A stretch of 64,000 bases of DNA from positions 124,001 to 188,000 of the forward strand of contig NZ_FNKP01000004.1 in assembly GCF_900099835.1 (NCBI RefSeq). The letters run 5' to 3'. Of the stretch, positions 26,451 through 35,440 are shown one piece after another. This DNA comes from Paraburkholderia fungorum (lineage in GTDB: Bacteria > Pseudomonadota > Gammaproteobacteria > Burkholderiales > Burkholderiaceae). Position 1 is the stretch's first letter; each line of letters begins with the position of its first letter. The notes beneath the pieces were generated by a model. That model made no database searches and had not been told where the DNA came from. It was given only the letters and a program-made list of their open reading frames with translations. The position numbers were made by a program, and so were the translations under genes.

Positions 26451-27353
26451 ATGCCCGAAACTCAGGATCAATTCACCATGCAGGATCCTCTGACTCAATA
26501 TCCGCAACCTGATTTCGAGCGTCAGCCTCAATCTGAGCCCGGCCTTGCCAAAGACATGACGCCGCGACCGGATCATGGAGAGACAAGCTACAAAGGGTTC
26601 GGGCGGCTCGCCGGACGCCGGGCACTGATCACCGGTGCGGATAGCGGAATAGGCCGCGCGGTTGCGATCGCCTTTGCTCGCGAAGGCGCCGACATCGCGA
26701 TGAACTATCTGCCTAGTGAAGAAAAAGATGCGCGGGAAGTCATGCAGCTCATCGAAGACGCAGGACGCAAGGCAGTCGCGTTGCCAGGTAACATTGCCGA
26801 CGAGGCTTTTTGCAAACGTCTGGTCGATGAATCCGTCGCGGGCCTGGGCGGTCTCGATATCCTCGTGAATGTCGCGGGCAAACAGACGTTCGTCGAAAAT
26901 ATCGCCGATCTCGCCACCGAGCAGATCGAAGCAACTTTCCGCACCAATGTTTTTGCAATGTTCTGGCTATGCAAAGCCGCTCTGCCCCATCTCCCGCCGG
27001 GCGCGACGATCATCAATACGACGTCGATCCAGAGCTATCAACCAAGTCCCGGTTTGCTCGACTATGCATGCACCAAGGCGGCAATTACTGCCTTTACCCA
27101 TGCGTTCGCCAAGCAGGTGATCGGCAAGGGCGTGCGGGTCAACGCGGTTGCGCCTGGACCCGTCTGGACCCCGTTGCAGCCAAGCGGAGGCCAGCCGCAG
27201 GAAAAGGTCGAAAAATTCGGTTCGGAGGCTCCGATGAAACGCCCCGGTCAACCAGCCGAACTTGCACCGATCTATGTGGTTCTGGCGTCGCAGGAATCGA
27301 GCTTTGTCACCGGTGAGGTGTATGGCGTGACAGGTGGCAATCATTTGCCCTGA
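26451..27353 (+). CDS. SDR family oxidoreductase, stress-type long N-terminus
   Basis: 300-residue short-chain dehydrogenase. A 45-residue N-terminal extension rich in Gln and Pro ([17 protein letters not shown]) precedes the Rossmann fold, as in the YghA/YdaD general-stress subgroup. Cofactor motif [11 protein letters not shown] (about residue 61), NVAGKQ, catalytic Ser in NTTSIQSY and YACTKAA with Tyr and Lys. The C-terminal [15 protein letters not shown] closes the fold. Substrate unknown; the subgroup is linked to osmotic and dryness stress. AAGGAG precedes ATG 26451. It opens a four-gene plus-strand operon. Confidence 0.9.
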   Translation: MPETQDQFTMQDPLTQYPQPDFERQPQSEPGLAKDMTPRPDHGETSYKGFGRLAGRRALITGADSGIGRAVAIAFAREGADIAMNYLPSEEKDAREVMQLIEDAGRKAVALPGNIADEAFCKRLVDESVAGLGGLDILVNVAGKQTFVENIADLATEQIEATFRTNVFAMFWLCKAALPHLPPGATIINTTSIQSYQPSPGLLDYACTKAAITAFTHAFAKQVIGKGVRVNAVAPGPVWTPLQPSGGQPQEKVEKFGSEAPMKRPGQPAELAPIYVVLASQESSFVTGEVYGVTGGNHLP

Positions 27354-27478
27354 TCGGGATTTTTAGGGCCGCGTCGAAATCCCGGCGCTATCCGGGGCGG
27401 CCAACGTCACTCCACTGCGTTGCGCCGACTATCCGGGCTACCCGCCCGGAGGACTTTGAATCCCACTCGGGGAAAGAT

Positions 27479-28270
27479 ATGGACCTAGGCATCAAGGGGC
27501 GCGTCGCGCTCGTCAGCGGTGCGGACTCTGGCATTGGCTTCGCCACCGCGACGCTACTGGCAGCGGAAGGCGCCAGTGTTGTCATCACTGATAAATCGCA
27601 GGCGGCGCTGGACGAGGCGGCGCAAAAGCTTCCTTTGGGCATCCATGCGTTCGCCGCGGATCTGACGGACGTTACGCAAATAGCCTCATTAAAAAAGCGG
27701 GTGCTGGACGCAGTCGGCGCGCCGCAGATTCTTGTCAATGCGGCAGGAGTGACCGGCGCAACCGGCCTGTTCCACGAAATCGACGACCAAGGCTGGCTGG
27801 ATACGCTCAACATCGATCTGATGTCGCCGGTCCGTCTGGTGCGCGCGTTCATCGACGAAATGAGGGCAAGCGGCTGGGGCCGCATCGTTTTACTGGCATC
27901 CGAAGATGCGGTGCAACCGTACGTCGATGAACTGCCCTACTGCGCCGCAAAAGCGGCCGTGCTGAATCTCGCCAAAGGTTTGTCGAAAACCTACGCAAAA
28001 GAAGGTGTGCTGGTGAATGCCGTTTCACCCGCCTTTATAGCGACACCGATGACGGACGCGATGATGCGCAAGCGAGCCAATGAAAAAGGCACCGACTTCG
28101 ACGAAGCGATCGCGAGCTTTCTGGACGAAGAGCGGCCGTTCATGGAATTGAAAAGACGAGGCAAAGCTGACGAAGTAGCGTCCGTCGTTGCCTTTCTGTG
28201 TTCGGAACGCGCGAGTTTCGTAAATGGCAGCAATTACCGGGTCGATTCGGGATCGGTTGCTACCGTCTGA
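27479..28270 (+). CDS. SDR family oxidoreductase
   Basis: 263-residue classical short-chain dehydrogenase. Cofactor motif SGADSGIGFATA, NAAGVTG in place of the NNAG motif, the Ser in VLLASEDAV, the YCAAKAA catalytic Tyr-Lys pair, and SPAFIATPMT. Typical length and no fusion. The start ATG 27479 is preceded by GGGGAAAG. The substrate cannot be read from sequence. The gene lies between another SDR and a Gfo/Idh/MocA oxidoreductase, which suggests sugar or sugar-alcohol chemistry. Confidence 0.88.
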   Translation: MDLGIKGRVALVSGADSGIGFATATLLAAEGASVVITDKSQAALDEAAQKLPLGIHAFAADLTDVTQIASLKKRVLDAVGAPQILVNAAGVTGATGLFHEIDDQGWLDTLNIDLMSPVRLVRAFIDEMRASGWGRIVLLASEDAVQPYVDELPYCAAKAAVLNLAKGLSKTYAKEGVLVNAVSPAFIATPMTDAMMRKRANEKGTDFDEAIASFLDEERPFMELKRRGKADEVASVVAFLCSERASFVNGSNYRVDSGSVATV

Positions 28271-28330
28271 TGCGAGGCTCGCGACGCTCTGCCGGCCAGT
28301 CACTTCACCACCGCAACCAGGGGTAACAAC

Positions 28331-29488
28331 ATGAGTATCCTCTCAGCAATAGGCCTGACGAACAGCAAGAAAATCCGTTACGCGATTGTCGGACTCGGTG
28401 ACATCGCGCAGGAAGCGATGATGCCTGGCGTCGACCATACCGGGAATTCGGAGATCACCGCCCTCGTCTCTGGAGATCCCGAAAAGGCGCAGCAGGTGGC
28501 CGAGCAATATGGCGTGACCGACGTCTACCGGTATGAGCAGTTCGACCAGATGCTTTCATCGGGGAAGATCGACGCGATCTATCTCGCTACGCCGAACTGG
28601 CGACATGCGGAGTTCGCCATTCCCGCATTACGCGCGGGCATACATGTGCTGGTGGAAAAGCCGCTCGAAGTATCGACCGAACAGTGCAAGGCAATTGCAG
28701 AAGCCGCGAATGCGTCGACGGCAAAGCTGATGGTGGCTTATCGATTGCATTTTGAACCTGCCACGCTGTCCGCTATCGAGCGTATTCGTTCAGGCGAGCT
28801 GGGCGAGATCATTCTGTTTTCGTCGACCTTCGTTCAGAAGGTGGATCCTGCGAACCATCGTGCCCGCAGTGGTGTGGCAGCCGGTCCGCTGCTGGATATG
28901 GGTCCCTATCCGATCAATGCCGCGCGCTACGTATTCGAAGACGAACCGATTGAGATCGTGTCTGCGGTCGGCGTCCGGCATGAAAAGGCGGGACTAGGCG
29001 ATTTCGACGACACCGTCGCCGTCACACTCAGATTTCCCGGCGAGCGCCTCGCACAGTTTGTCGTTTCTTATGCGGCCAATGCACTGGAGTCGTATTTCGT
29101 GGTCGGCACGAAGGGCAGTATTGCCATGCAACCTTGTTATACGTACGGTAAGCCGCTTCAGCAAACCGTGACCATTGGCCAGGACGAAAGTCGTCATTCA
29201 TTCAAAAACACCGATCATTTCGGCGGTGAGATGAAGTATTTTTCCGACTGCATCCTCAACGACACACACCCGGAGCCGGACGTCGAAGAAGGATATGCGG
29301 ACGTGCGTGTCATCGAGGGCATCCTCAAGGCGCTCGAAAGCGGTGGACCGGTCCAGCTCGAGCCTTTCGCGAGGACAATGCGAATCGACACGAGCGCGCA
29401 GGCGGAAACGCTGCGCGCGGTCAAGTCGCCGGATCTTGTCGGGGTCAGCAACCCGGGAGCAGGCATCGATAAGGTTCCGAAGAATTGA
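28331..29488 (+). CDS. Gfo/Idh/MocA family oxidoreductase
   Basis: 385-residue NAD(P)-dependent dehydrogenase. The N-terminal Rossmann domain has VGLGDIAQEAMMPG (about residues 21-34) and a SGDPEKAQQ second strand. The EKPLEVS motif carries the conserved Lys (EKP) and GPLLDMGPYPINAARY matches the GGxxxDxGxH-type catalytic region with Tyr in place of His. The family oxidises or reduces sugars such as glucose, inositol or uronates. GTAACAAC rather than a strong SD precedes ATG 28331 (weak AGGGG at 28319-28323). Its stop overlaps the next gene's start by three bases, so it is co-translated with the GH15 enzyme. Confidence 0.88.
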   Translation: MSILSAIGLTNSKKIRYAIVGLGDIAQEAMMPGVDHTGNSEITALVSGDPEKAQQVAEQYGVTDVYRYEQFDQMLSSGKIDAIYLATPNWRHAEFAIPALRAGIHVLVEKPLEVSTEQCKAIAEAANASTAKLMVAYRLHFEPATLSAIERIRSGELGEIILFSSTFVQKVDPANHRARSGVAAGPLLDMGPYPINAARYVFEDEPIEIVSAVGVRHEKAGLGDFDDTVAVTLRFPGERLAQFVVSYAANALESYFVVGTKGSIAMQPCYTYGKPLQQTVTIGQDESRHSFKNTDHFGGEMKYFSDCILNDTHPEPDVEEGYADVRVIEGILKALESGGPVQLEPFARTMRIDTSAQAETLRAVKSPDLVGVSNPGAGIDKVPKN

Positions 29489-31296
29489 GCGACACCCGCA
29501 AAGACTGGGAGCGCAGTAGCGGCGGTGCGCTCGCCCTTCGTGCTTATGGCGCGATTGGAGACGGACGCTCTGTTGCATTGAGCGGCGCCGACGGTTCTAT
29601 CGACTGGTGGTGCGTGCCGGGGATCGACTCACCGCCGCTCTTCGATCGTCTTCTCGATCCGGAGCGCGGCGGATTCTTTGCCCTCACGCCGACCGACCCG
29701 TTCACCGCCGAACGCCGGTATCGGCCCGATAGCAACGTGCTCGAAACGACCTTCACCACCGCTTCAGGAGAGGCGAAACTGGCGGAGTCGCACAATAGCA
29801 GCGGCGCCGGGCGCCTTCCCTGGGCGGAGTTAGCCCGGCGCATCGAAGGCATTGCAGGAACGGTCAGGTTCGACATCCGCATCCGTTGGGGACGTCAGGG
29901 CGATACGATCAACCCCTATTGCTCCGTCATCGGCGGACATGACGTCTTTCACGCCGGCCGCGTGCTCGGGCTGTTTCTACACAGCGAGGGTCTCACGATC
30001 GACGCACGCGAAGACGGTGGCCTGACTGCGCATCTGGTTGTCTGTGCGGGGCACCGGGAAACCGTCGCTATCGTCGCAGGACAGGACGAGCCGCTGGTCG
30101 TCCCTCCGATCGAACAGATCGACCGCCGGATTGACCGTTCCGATGAGGCCTGGCGCGAGTGGACGCACCAATTGCGGTACGACGGAGCGTATCGATCGTT
30201 ACTCGTGCGCAGCGCGCTCGCGCTCAAACTCTTACTGTATTCACCGAGCGGCGCGATCGCAGCTGCCGCGACCACCTCGTTGCCCGAGCGCGTCGGTGGT
30301 AGCAAGAACTTCGACTATCGCTACGCGTGGGTACGTGACGCCGGCTACACCATCAAGGCGTTTCTTCGGATAGATGCTCAGGAAGAAGCCAAGGCGGCAT
30401 TCTCGTGGCTACTCAGGCAAATCGAGAACGACGGCGCCCGGGTTCTGTTCCCGCTGTCCGGCGGCGTTGTCCCCGCTGTTACCGAGCTGGATCTTCCCGG
30501 CTACAGGAACTCGACGCCAGTCGTGGTCGGCAATGCCGCGACGAATCAGCATCAGCACGGCATTTACGGCGATATCTTCGGAACGGCTGCCGAATTTGTC
30601 CGCGGTGGCAACATTCTCGACTCGCAAAGTGCACAAACACTTTCCCGCCTCGCCGATCAGTGCGCAGACCGTTGGCGACGCGAAGATGCCGGCATCTGGG
30701 AGCTCGAAGAGGCCCGGCAATACACGATGTCCAAATTCAGCGCGTGGGAGGCGCTGGCGCGCGCGGTCGAGCTGGCCGACAGCGGGCAATTGCCCACCAC
30801 GTGCCGCGATCGCTGGGAACGCGAACGCGACCGGATCGCCGAATGGATCAATGAACACGGCTGGTCCGAAGAGAGAAGCGCCTATGTCATGTACCCGGGC
30901 AGCGACAGGCTGGATGCGTCGATAGCGCTCGCCGTACGATTCCGCTTTGGCGATAACGACCGGATGGAGAAGACACTCGACGCCATTCAGCGCGAGCTGG
31001 GAAACGGTCCTTATCACCACCGTTACTCCGGCGTGGCGAATGAAGAAGGCGCGTTCCTCGCCTGCACGTTCTGGCAAATCGAAGCGAGAGCGTTACTGGG
31101 ACAAACTGAAGTAGCGACGCGGGCAATGGATGCGATCATTCAGGCGCTACAAGGGGGAACGGGTATCTACCCTGAAATGGCCGATCCGCACAGCGGCGAG
31201 TTTTTGGGGAATTTGCCGCAGGGACTGACGCACCTTGCGTTGGTGCAGGCGCTGACCTCGATTGCGACCCAAACACGTTCTGAGCTGCGGCGGTGA
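29485..31296 (+). CDS. Glycoside hydrolase family 15 (glucoamylase/trehalase-like)
   Basis: 603-residue protein of the bacterial GH15 type that lacks a signal peptide. The N-terminal beta-sandwich runs to about residue 240 (GAIGDGRSVALSGADGSIDWWC). The alpha/alpha barrel follows with SKNFDYRYAWVRDAGYTI, which holds the substrate-binding Trp-Arg-Asp, GIWELEEARQYTMSK with the general-acid Glu, and GVANEEGAFLACTFW with the general-base Glu. These enzymes cleave terminal glucose from malto-oligosaccharides or trehalose; which one applies cannot be told. TTG 29485 overlaps the stop of the upstream oxidoreductase and aligns with the family's N-terminus, so it is taken as start. Confidence 0.9.
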   Translation: MSDTRKDWERSSGGALALRAYGAIGDGRSVALSGADGSIDWWCVPGIDSPPLFDRLLDPERGGFFALTPTDPFTAERRYRPDSNVLETTFTTASGEAKLAESHNSSGAGRLPWAELARRIEGIAGTVRFDIRIRWGRQGDTINPYCSVIGGHDVFHAGRVLGLFLHSEGLTIDAREDGGLTAHLVVCAGHRETVAIVAGQDEPLVVPPIEQIDRRIDRSDEAWREWTHQLRYDGAYRSLLVRSALALKLLLYSPSGAIAAAATTSLPERVGGSKNFDYRYAWVRDAGYTIKAFLRIDAQEEAKAAFSWLLRQIENDGARVLFPLSGGVVPAVTELDLPGYRNSTPVVVGNAATNQHQHGIYGDIFGTAAEFVRGGNILDSQSAQTLSRLADQCADRWRREDAGIWELEEARQYTMSKFSAWEALARAVELADSGQLPTTCRDRWERERDRIAEWINEHGWSEERSAYVMYPGSDRLDASIALAVRFRFGDNDRMEKTLDAIQRELGNGPYHHRYSGVANEEGAFLACTFWQIEARALLGQTEVATRAMDAIIQALQGGTGIYPEMADPHSGEFLGNLPQGLTHLALVQALTSIATQTRSELRR

Positions 31297-31576
31297 GCCG
31301 GGCCTGCTGGTCGATTTGCGGAACGGCTGAACCAGACGGTGCCCGGACAGCTTTTAAATAGCTCGACACAAAGATCCGTATTGTGCCGTCTGGAAGCAGC
31401 CCGGCGACCTGCTTGCCGCTTTGCAATGCGACTGCCCTAGCGCTGAACCTCGGCATGCGCACTGCGTCACCCAGTGCCCCACGTCTCGCGTGTTGTCTCG
31501 CGCAAGCTGCGAAGCCGTTGGCCCCGCGACGCAGAGCGTTTCGCCGTCGCCATCTGGAAAAGGTTGTGATGTTGCT

Positions 31577-32122
31577 TCAGAGACCTGAAAGCATCGCGCT
31601 TTTGTCACCCACCTGTCTGCTGCCCACCGCATCCAGCTTTCCCTGCAGTTCCGCTTTGCGTCGCTCCATTTTCTCTCCGAGCGCACGTAAGTCACACTTC
31701 GATTTGCGCAGCTCCGGAAAAAGTTCCTCCTCTTCTTCCTCCACATGATGACCGACCATTTCGCTCATCACTTTGAAAGTCGCGTCGAAGCCCTTCTCGC
31801 CGGCTTTCAGCGTTTCAAACTTTCCGATCAGCGTCTTGACCAGAAAGTGCTCGACATAGGCTTCTTCCACGTCAACCTTGTCGCTTTCGGGTAGAGCCTG
31901 CTGGGCGGCGGGATAAAGCAACTCTTCTTCGATCATCGTGTGAATCGTCAGCTCTTCGCAGGCGCGCTGCGCGAGTGCTGCTTTTGCTTCGAGGTCGTCA
32001 TCGGCCGCACGCTCGAATGCCTTGAACAGCTTTTCAACCGCTCGATGGTCCGCCTCCAGCAAATGCAGCGCATCTTGTGCGCCAGAAGCCGCTTTTGCCT
32101 CATGCTTTGTCGTTGTTGCCAT
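31577..32122 (-). CDS. Hemerythrin HHE-domain protein
   Basis: 181-residue cytosolic protein. Di-iron ligands of the four-helix HHE domain are spread over ALHLLEADHRAVEKLF, ELTIHTMIEEELLYP, YVEHFLVK and MVGHHVEEEEEELFPEL. Members bind O2 or NO, or store and sense iron. The helix with six consecutive Glu is characteristic. AGGAGG precedes ATG 32122. It stands alone on the minus strand, opposite the end of the GH15 operon. It probably belongs to the oxidative or nitrosative stress genes of this region. Confidence 0.9.
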   Translation of the reverse strand: MATTTKHEAKAASGAQDALHLLEADHRAVEKLFKAFERAADDDLEAKAALAQRACEELTIHTMIEEELLYPAAQQALPESDKVDVEEAYVEHFLVKTLIGKFETLKAGEKGFDATFKVMSEMVGHHVEEEEEELFPELRKSKCDLRALGEKMERRKAELQGKLDAVGSRQVGDKSAMLSGL

Positions 32123-32289
32123 GCTGACCTCCTAGGTGATGCCGGTCTTCACCCCGAATCAGAATGTTCCGGCTGACTCTTCGTAGCACAAGCGCTATGC
32201 CTATCGACGAGACGGGCGATCGCAACGGGAAAACCGAAACCACTAGGGGAAAAAGCACGTGGTCCCGATCCGCCCCGCCGTGTCCGCCG

Positions 32290-32814
32290 TCATGAGTCGG
32301 AATCGCGTTGGAACCCGGAAGGCGCTAGCGCCGCGATACGGCCCGTATCGTCCACATCCATAACGGACCGACGACCGACAAGGGCGAGGACCCGCCCCTC
32401 CAGCTCGTCGAGCTCAGCAGGTTTGCGACAGATGATGTCAAAGCCCACCGCTTTCATTTCTCCGAGATAGTCTTCCGTGTCGAACGCGGTATAGGCGAGC
32501 AGCGGAATCTTCGCCGTCGCTGCAATTCGCTTGAGGGCGGCCGCGACGCCAATGCCGGACAGCCCGGGCATCGCCACATCCAGAACAATGCAATGCGGTA
32601 TCCAGGTTCGCGCCACGCTTAATGCATCCGAGCCGTGATACACGGTGCGCACGCACATTCCGCCTCCTTGTAGATAAGCGCTGAGCGCGTCAGCCGACGG
32701 ACGCGAGTCGTCCACGACCAGCACGCGCATGGCTGTTTCATGGGGACGGCCGTCATTCAGGCTCTCGGACCGCAAAGTATTGTCCCGTTCGCAGCTTTCC
32801 TGTTTCGAGTCCAT
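32290..32814 (-). CDS. Single-domain response regulator
   Basis: 174-residue protein with one receiver domain (about residues 30-150): VLVVDDSRPSADALSAYL acidic pocket, CIVLDVAMPGLSG with the phospho-acceptor Asp, the Thr in LLAYTAF and the Lys in IICRKPAEL. There is no DNA-binding domain, so it acts on a protein partner or passes phosphate on. The start 32814 has GAGAG upstream; a later Met at 32730 right before the receiver is possible but lacks a site, and the frame to 32946 is not supported. No kinase is adjacent; the GAF kinase and the RsbRD kinase are candidates only. Confidence 0.82.
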   Translation of the reverse strand: MDSKQESCERDNTLRSESLNDGRPHETAMRVLVVDDSRPSADALSAYLQGGGMCVRTVYHGSDALSVARTWIPHCIVLDVAMPGLSGIGVAAALKRIAATAKIPLLAYTAFDTEDYLGEMKAVGFDIICRKPAELDELEGRVLALVGRRSVMDVDDTGRIAALAPSGFQRDSDS

Positions 32815-33022
32815 GGACGCTCTCTTGCTGGTAGGGTGGAAGGTCGTTTCCTGGCAGCCGCAACGATCGTACCCATGGTCAAGACAATGGCGCTTCTCAC
32901 GGATATCTGAACTGAAAAAAGCGTTTTGCCGCAGTCGAACACACAATGCAGCGAGCGACGAACCAGTACGGCTCTCGCTCGCCCTCTCTACACATTAACT
33001 GTCGCTGATCTGCTGTCGAAAT

Positions 33023-34230
33023 CCTGGACAGAAATGAGTGTTAGTGTTTCGGAGCGATTTCCCCTGACATGGGAGGTTGGCGATGAAACGCAAACAGTAT
33101 TCGGTAGAACAGATCGTGGCCGCGCTCAAGCAGGCCGAACTGGGCATGCCGGTGGCGGATCTGATCCGGCAACCGGGCATTTCCGAGCAGACGTACTACC
33201 GCTGGAAGAGGCTGTATGCAGGCCTGGAGTCTAACCAGGTCCGCGAACTGAAGCAGCTCCAGGATGAGAATGCGCGGCTCAAGAAGCTGGTTGCGGAACT
33301 CAGTCTGGACAAGGCGATCCTGCAGGATATCGCCATAAAAAAGTGGCCCCGCCCGCGCTGAAGAGGGACGCAGTGCCTACATCATGAATCACTACGGTCT
33401 TCCGACGCAGCGGGCGTGCCGTCTGGTCAAACAGGCGCGCAGCACCCACTACTATCGCAGCGTCAAGAATCCGCAGACGGCATTACGCCAGCGGATGCGC
33501 GAGATCGCGCAGACCCGGGTGCGATACGGATATCGACGCGTACATGTGCTGCTCAAACGCGAAGGCTGGCATGTGAGTCGCAACCGGGTCTACCGGCTGT
33601 ACGCCGATGAACAGTTGCAGCTACGCTCGAAGCTGCCCAGGCGACGCAAGATGGTGGTGGCGCGCCGTGAACGGTGCGTACCGGTGCGCCCTGACGAAGT
33701 CTGGAGTCTGGATTTCGTGGCCGATCAACTGGCCAGTGGCACCCGCCTGCGGGCTTTGACGATCGTCGATGTGTTCAGCCGTGAAGCACTTGCCATCGAA
33801 GTCGGACAGCGCCTGCGCGCAGAAGACGTGGTGTCGGTGCTGAACCGGCTGGTAGCGCAACGTCGGGCGCCACGGTTCCTGTTCGCCGATAACGGCAGCG
33901 AGTTCTCAGGCCGTCTGCTGGATATGTGGGCCTACCACTACAAGGTACAGATCGACTTCAGCCGTCCAGGCAAACCCACCGATAACAGCTTCATCGAGAC
34001 GTTCAATGGTTCATTCCGGGACGAATGCCTGAACCTGCACTGGTTCGAATCCCTGGCGGAAGCGAAACGCGAGATCGAGGCCTGGCGGCGGGACTACAAT
34101 GAGAGTCGGCCTCACATGGCGCTCAACGACCTGACGCCGGGCGAATTTGCCCGGCAGTACAGCCTTCGGCCTACGGCCTACGGCCGAAGGCTCATGAAAC
34201 TCCGGACACTAACATTGCAAGGTGTCCAGG
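33023..34230 (+). mobile_element. IS3-family insertion sequence, about 1.2 kb
   Basis: Two transposase frames lie between imperfect terminal inverted repeats. The left end carries CCTGGACA (33023-33030) and GTTAGTGTTTCGGAG (33040-33054); the right end carries the reverse CTCCGGACACTAAC (34200-34213) and TGTCCAGG (34223-34230). The flanks AAAT and AAAC do not match as a target duplication, so the exact tips are uncertain. A GC-rich hairpin, AGCCTTCGGCC/GGCCGAAGGCT, sits at 34161-34192 near the right end. Confidence 0.8.
33083..33361 (+). CDS. IS3-family transposase OrfA
   Basis: 92-residue helix-turn-helix protein: YSVEQIVAALKQAELGMPVADLIRQ, then GISEQTYYRWKRLY is the DNA-binding part, and LKQLQDENARLKKLVAELSLDKAILQDI is the leucine-zipper tail. 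ATG 33083 follows GGGAGG. An A6G run at 33337-33343 lies in the right codon phase for slippage, but a -1 shift does not enter the OrfB frame, which is in the +1 frame. OrfB may instead be reinitiated, or one base may have been lost or gained here. Confidence 0.88.
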   Translation: MKRKQYSVEQIVAALKQAELGMPVADLIRQPGISEQTYYRWKRLYAGLESNQVRELKQLQDENARLKKLVAELSLDKAILQDIAIKKWPRPR

Positions 34231-34352
34231 AAACGCAAGCGGATCAGTCGCCGGCCTTGATATCAACCGACCCTGTGCAATGGATCAGTGCCACCAGATT
34301 ATTTGAGTCTGCACTTTGGCCCGCCGTACGGAACGAAACCACCCACAGATGA
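33384..34352 (+). CDS. IS3-family transposase OrfB (DDE)
   Basis: 322-residue integrase-core transposase. The HTH_21-like part (RVRYGYRRVHVLLKREGW) precedes the rve domain with DDE residues in EVWSLDFVAD, FLFADNGSEF and FIETFNGSFRDECL. Family core ends near RPHMALNDLTPGEFARQYS. The frame runs past the right inverted repeat (34230) into flanking DNA and stops only at 34350-34352, so the last 40 or so residues are not transposase. ATG 33384 lies 23 bases after the OrfA stop, and the OrfB frame is open from 33339. Confidence 0.88.
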   Translation: MNHYGLPTQRACRLVKQARSTHYYRSVKNPQTALRQRMREIAQTRVRYGYRRVHVLLKREGWHVSRNRVYRLYADEQLQLRSKLPRRRKMVVARRERCVPVRPDEVWSLDFVADQLASGTRLRALTIVDVFSREALAIEVGQRLRAEDVVSVLNRLVAQRRAPRFLFADNGSEFSGRLLDMWAYHYKVQIDFSRPGKPTDNSFIETFNGSFRDECLNLHWFESLAEAKREIEAWRRDYNESRPHMALNDLTPGEFARQYSLRPTAYGRRLMKLRTLTLQGVQETQADQSPALISTDPVQWISATRLFESALWPAVRNETTHR

Positions 34353-34504
34353 TTCTCTGCGTCCCAGTGCGATCCGGCCTGAACATCGAAAGACTTTGCC
34401 TTCAGCAAGGGAGCATTGGTGCTGTCTATCTTGTTTCTGAGCGCCGTTTGCCGCCAATCTGCACCGTTCGTGGGACACTCGCCTGCATCGGCTGGCTTTC
34501 TCGA

Positions 34505-34612
34505 CTAGGGTTTGAGTTCGGCGATACCGAAAGTCACTAATAGCAACGCGGCACAAATTAAAGCAACCATCCGGGCGTTCTTACGTTCGCGGCGACCAGT
34601 AGCTTGTTGCAT
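34505..34612 (-). CDS. 35-residue single-helix membrane peptide
   Basis: The frame codes for a basic, polar N-terminus (MQQATGRRERKNARM) followed by one membrane helix (VALICAALLLVTFGIA) and the tail ELKP. A strong ribosome binding site, AGGAG, lies seven bases before the ATG at 34612. Basic residues before the helix predict a cytosolic N-terminus. No family is recognised. It is too short for usual gene callers and stands in a gene-poor patch next to the IS3 element, so it could be intact or the survivor of a disrupted locus. Confidence 0.55.
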   Translation of the reverse strand: MQQATGRRERKNARMVALICAALLLVTFGIAELKP

Positions 34613-35107
34613 CAAAGACTCCTATGAATTCAGGGGCAATCGTTCGCTTCATGACCTACAGCAATTTCCGGCCTCGCTGCGAGTCATCTCGGCAAAAACG
34701 GATATATAGACACCCCCGATGGTGTATTGGCTCTTTCATTTAGCAACCCTCGGGCCAGTGTTGATAATTTTCCCGGCGCTAGCGGCCTCTTGATATTCGG
34801 ATCGCGCGTTGATCGGCAAATTAACCGATCGCAGCCGATAGCTGCCTCTGATCACGCAGCCAAGAAAATCCGCGGAATCCGCTGCAGTTCTCAGGCAACA
34901 CGTATGCGCCCGTCAATGCGCGGGCCATCGGTGATCTCCTCGACTCGGTCCAATTCGACCGAGGTCACGACGACCATCAAAATGGCAATGGGCTGCGTAT
35001 TAACGTCGGCTTTGGCCCTTGGACATTCCGAAAAGGTTTGAGCCGAGCAAACAGATGACAACCTTCGCGGAATAGCAGGCGACTGTATTGAGGAAAGATG
35101 TCACGGC
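34613..35107. other. Gene-poor stretch
   Basis: A minus-strand frame of about 50 codons near 34910-35040 (ELDRVEEITDGPRIDGRIRV) has coding-like composition but no start signal. It may be a fragment of a lost gene. Nothing else is supported. Confidence 0.35.
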
Positions 35108-35320
35108 TCAAGTCGCGCCGAATATAGCACCGACCGCGGATGCCACACCCATCGACAGCACGCTCCAGAAGGTAACCCGCAATACGCCCGGACCCACTCT
35201 CGCTCCTCCGGCGCGCGCGGCAATTCCGCTAACGATTACCAAGGAAATCAGCGCCGCCACCGCGATACTCGGGGCCACCCATCGCTGCGGGGCGAGCGCC
35301 GTGACGAGGCCGCGCCGCAC
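35108..35320 (-). pseudogene. VIT-family transporter, C-terminal fragment
   Basis: The 70-residue frame reads LAPQRWVAPSIAVAALISLVIVSG, then GIAARAGGARVGPGVLRVTFWSVLSMGVASAVGAIFGAT. This is the C-terminal membrane part of the VIT1/CCC1 Fe/Mn transporter family, with the ARAGGAR loop. An intact member has about 230-370 residues with five helices. The N-terminal part, with the metal-binding residues, is absent upstream, where the frame is closed by a stop. It is a truncated remnant. Confidence 0.72.
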
Positions 35321-35440
35321 CTAAATCGCCGCCAACTCTCAATGCTCGCGCGCGCTGCGCCTTAGCAGGCAACGTCACGGGCCGGCTTCTTGCTATTCCA
35401 CCCATGCGTCATCAATTAAAGACCTTCGCTGGGAACCGAC

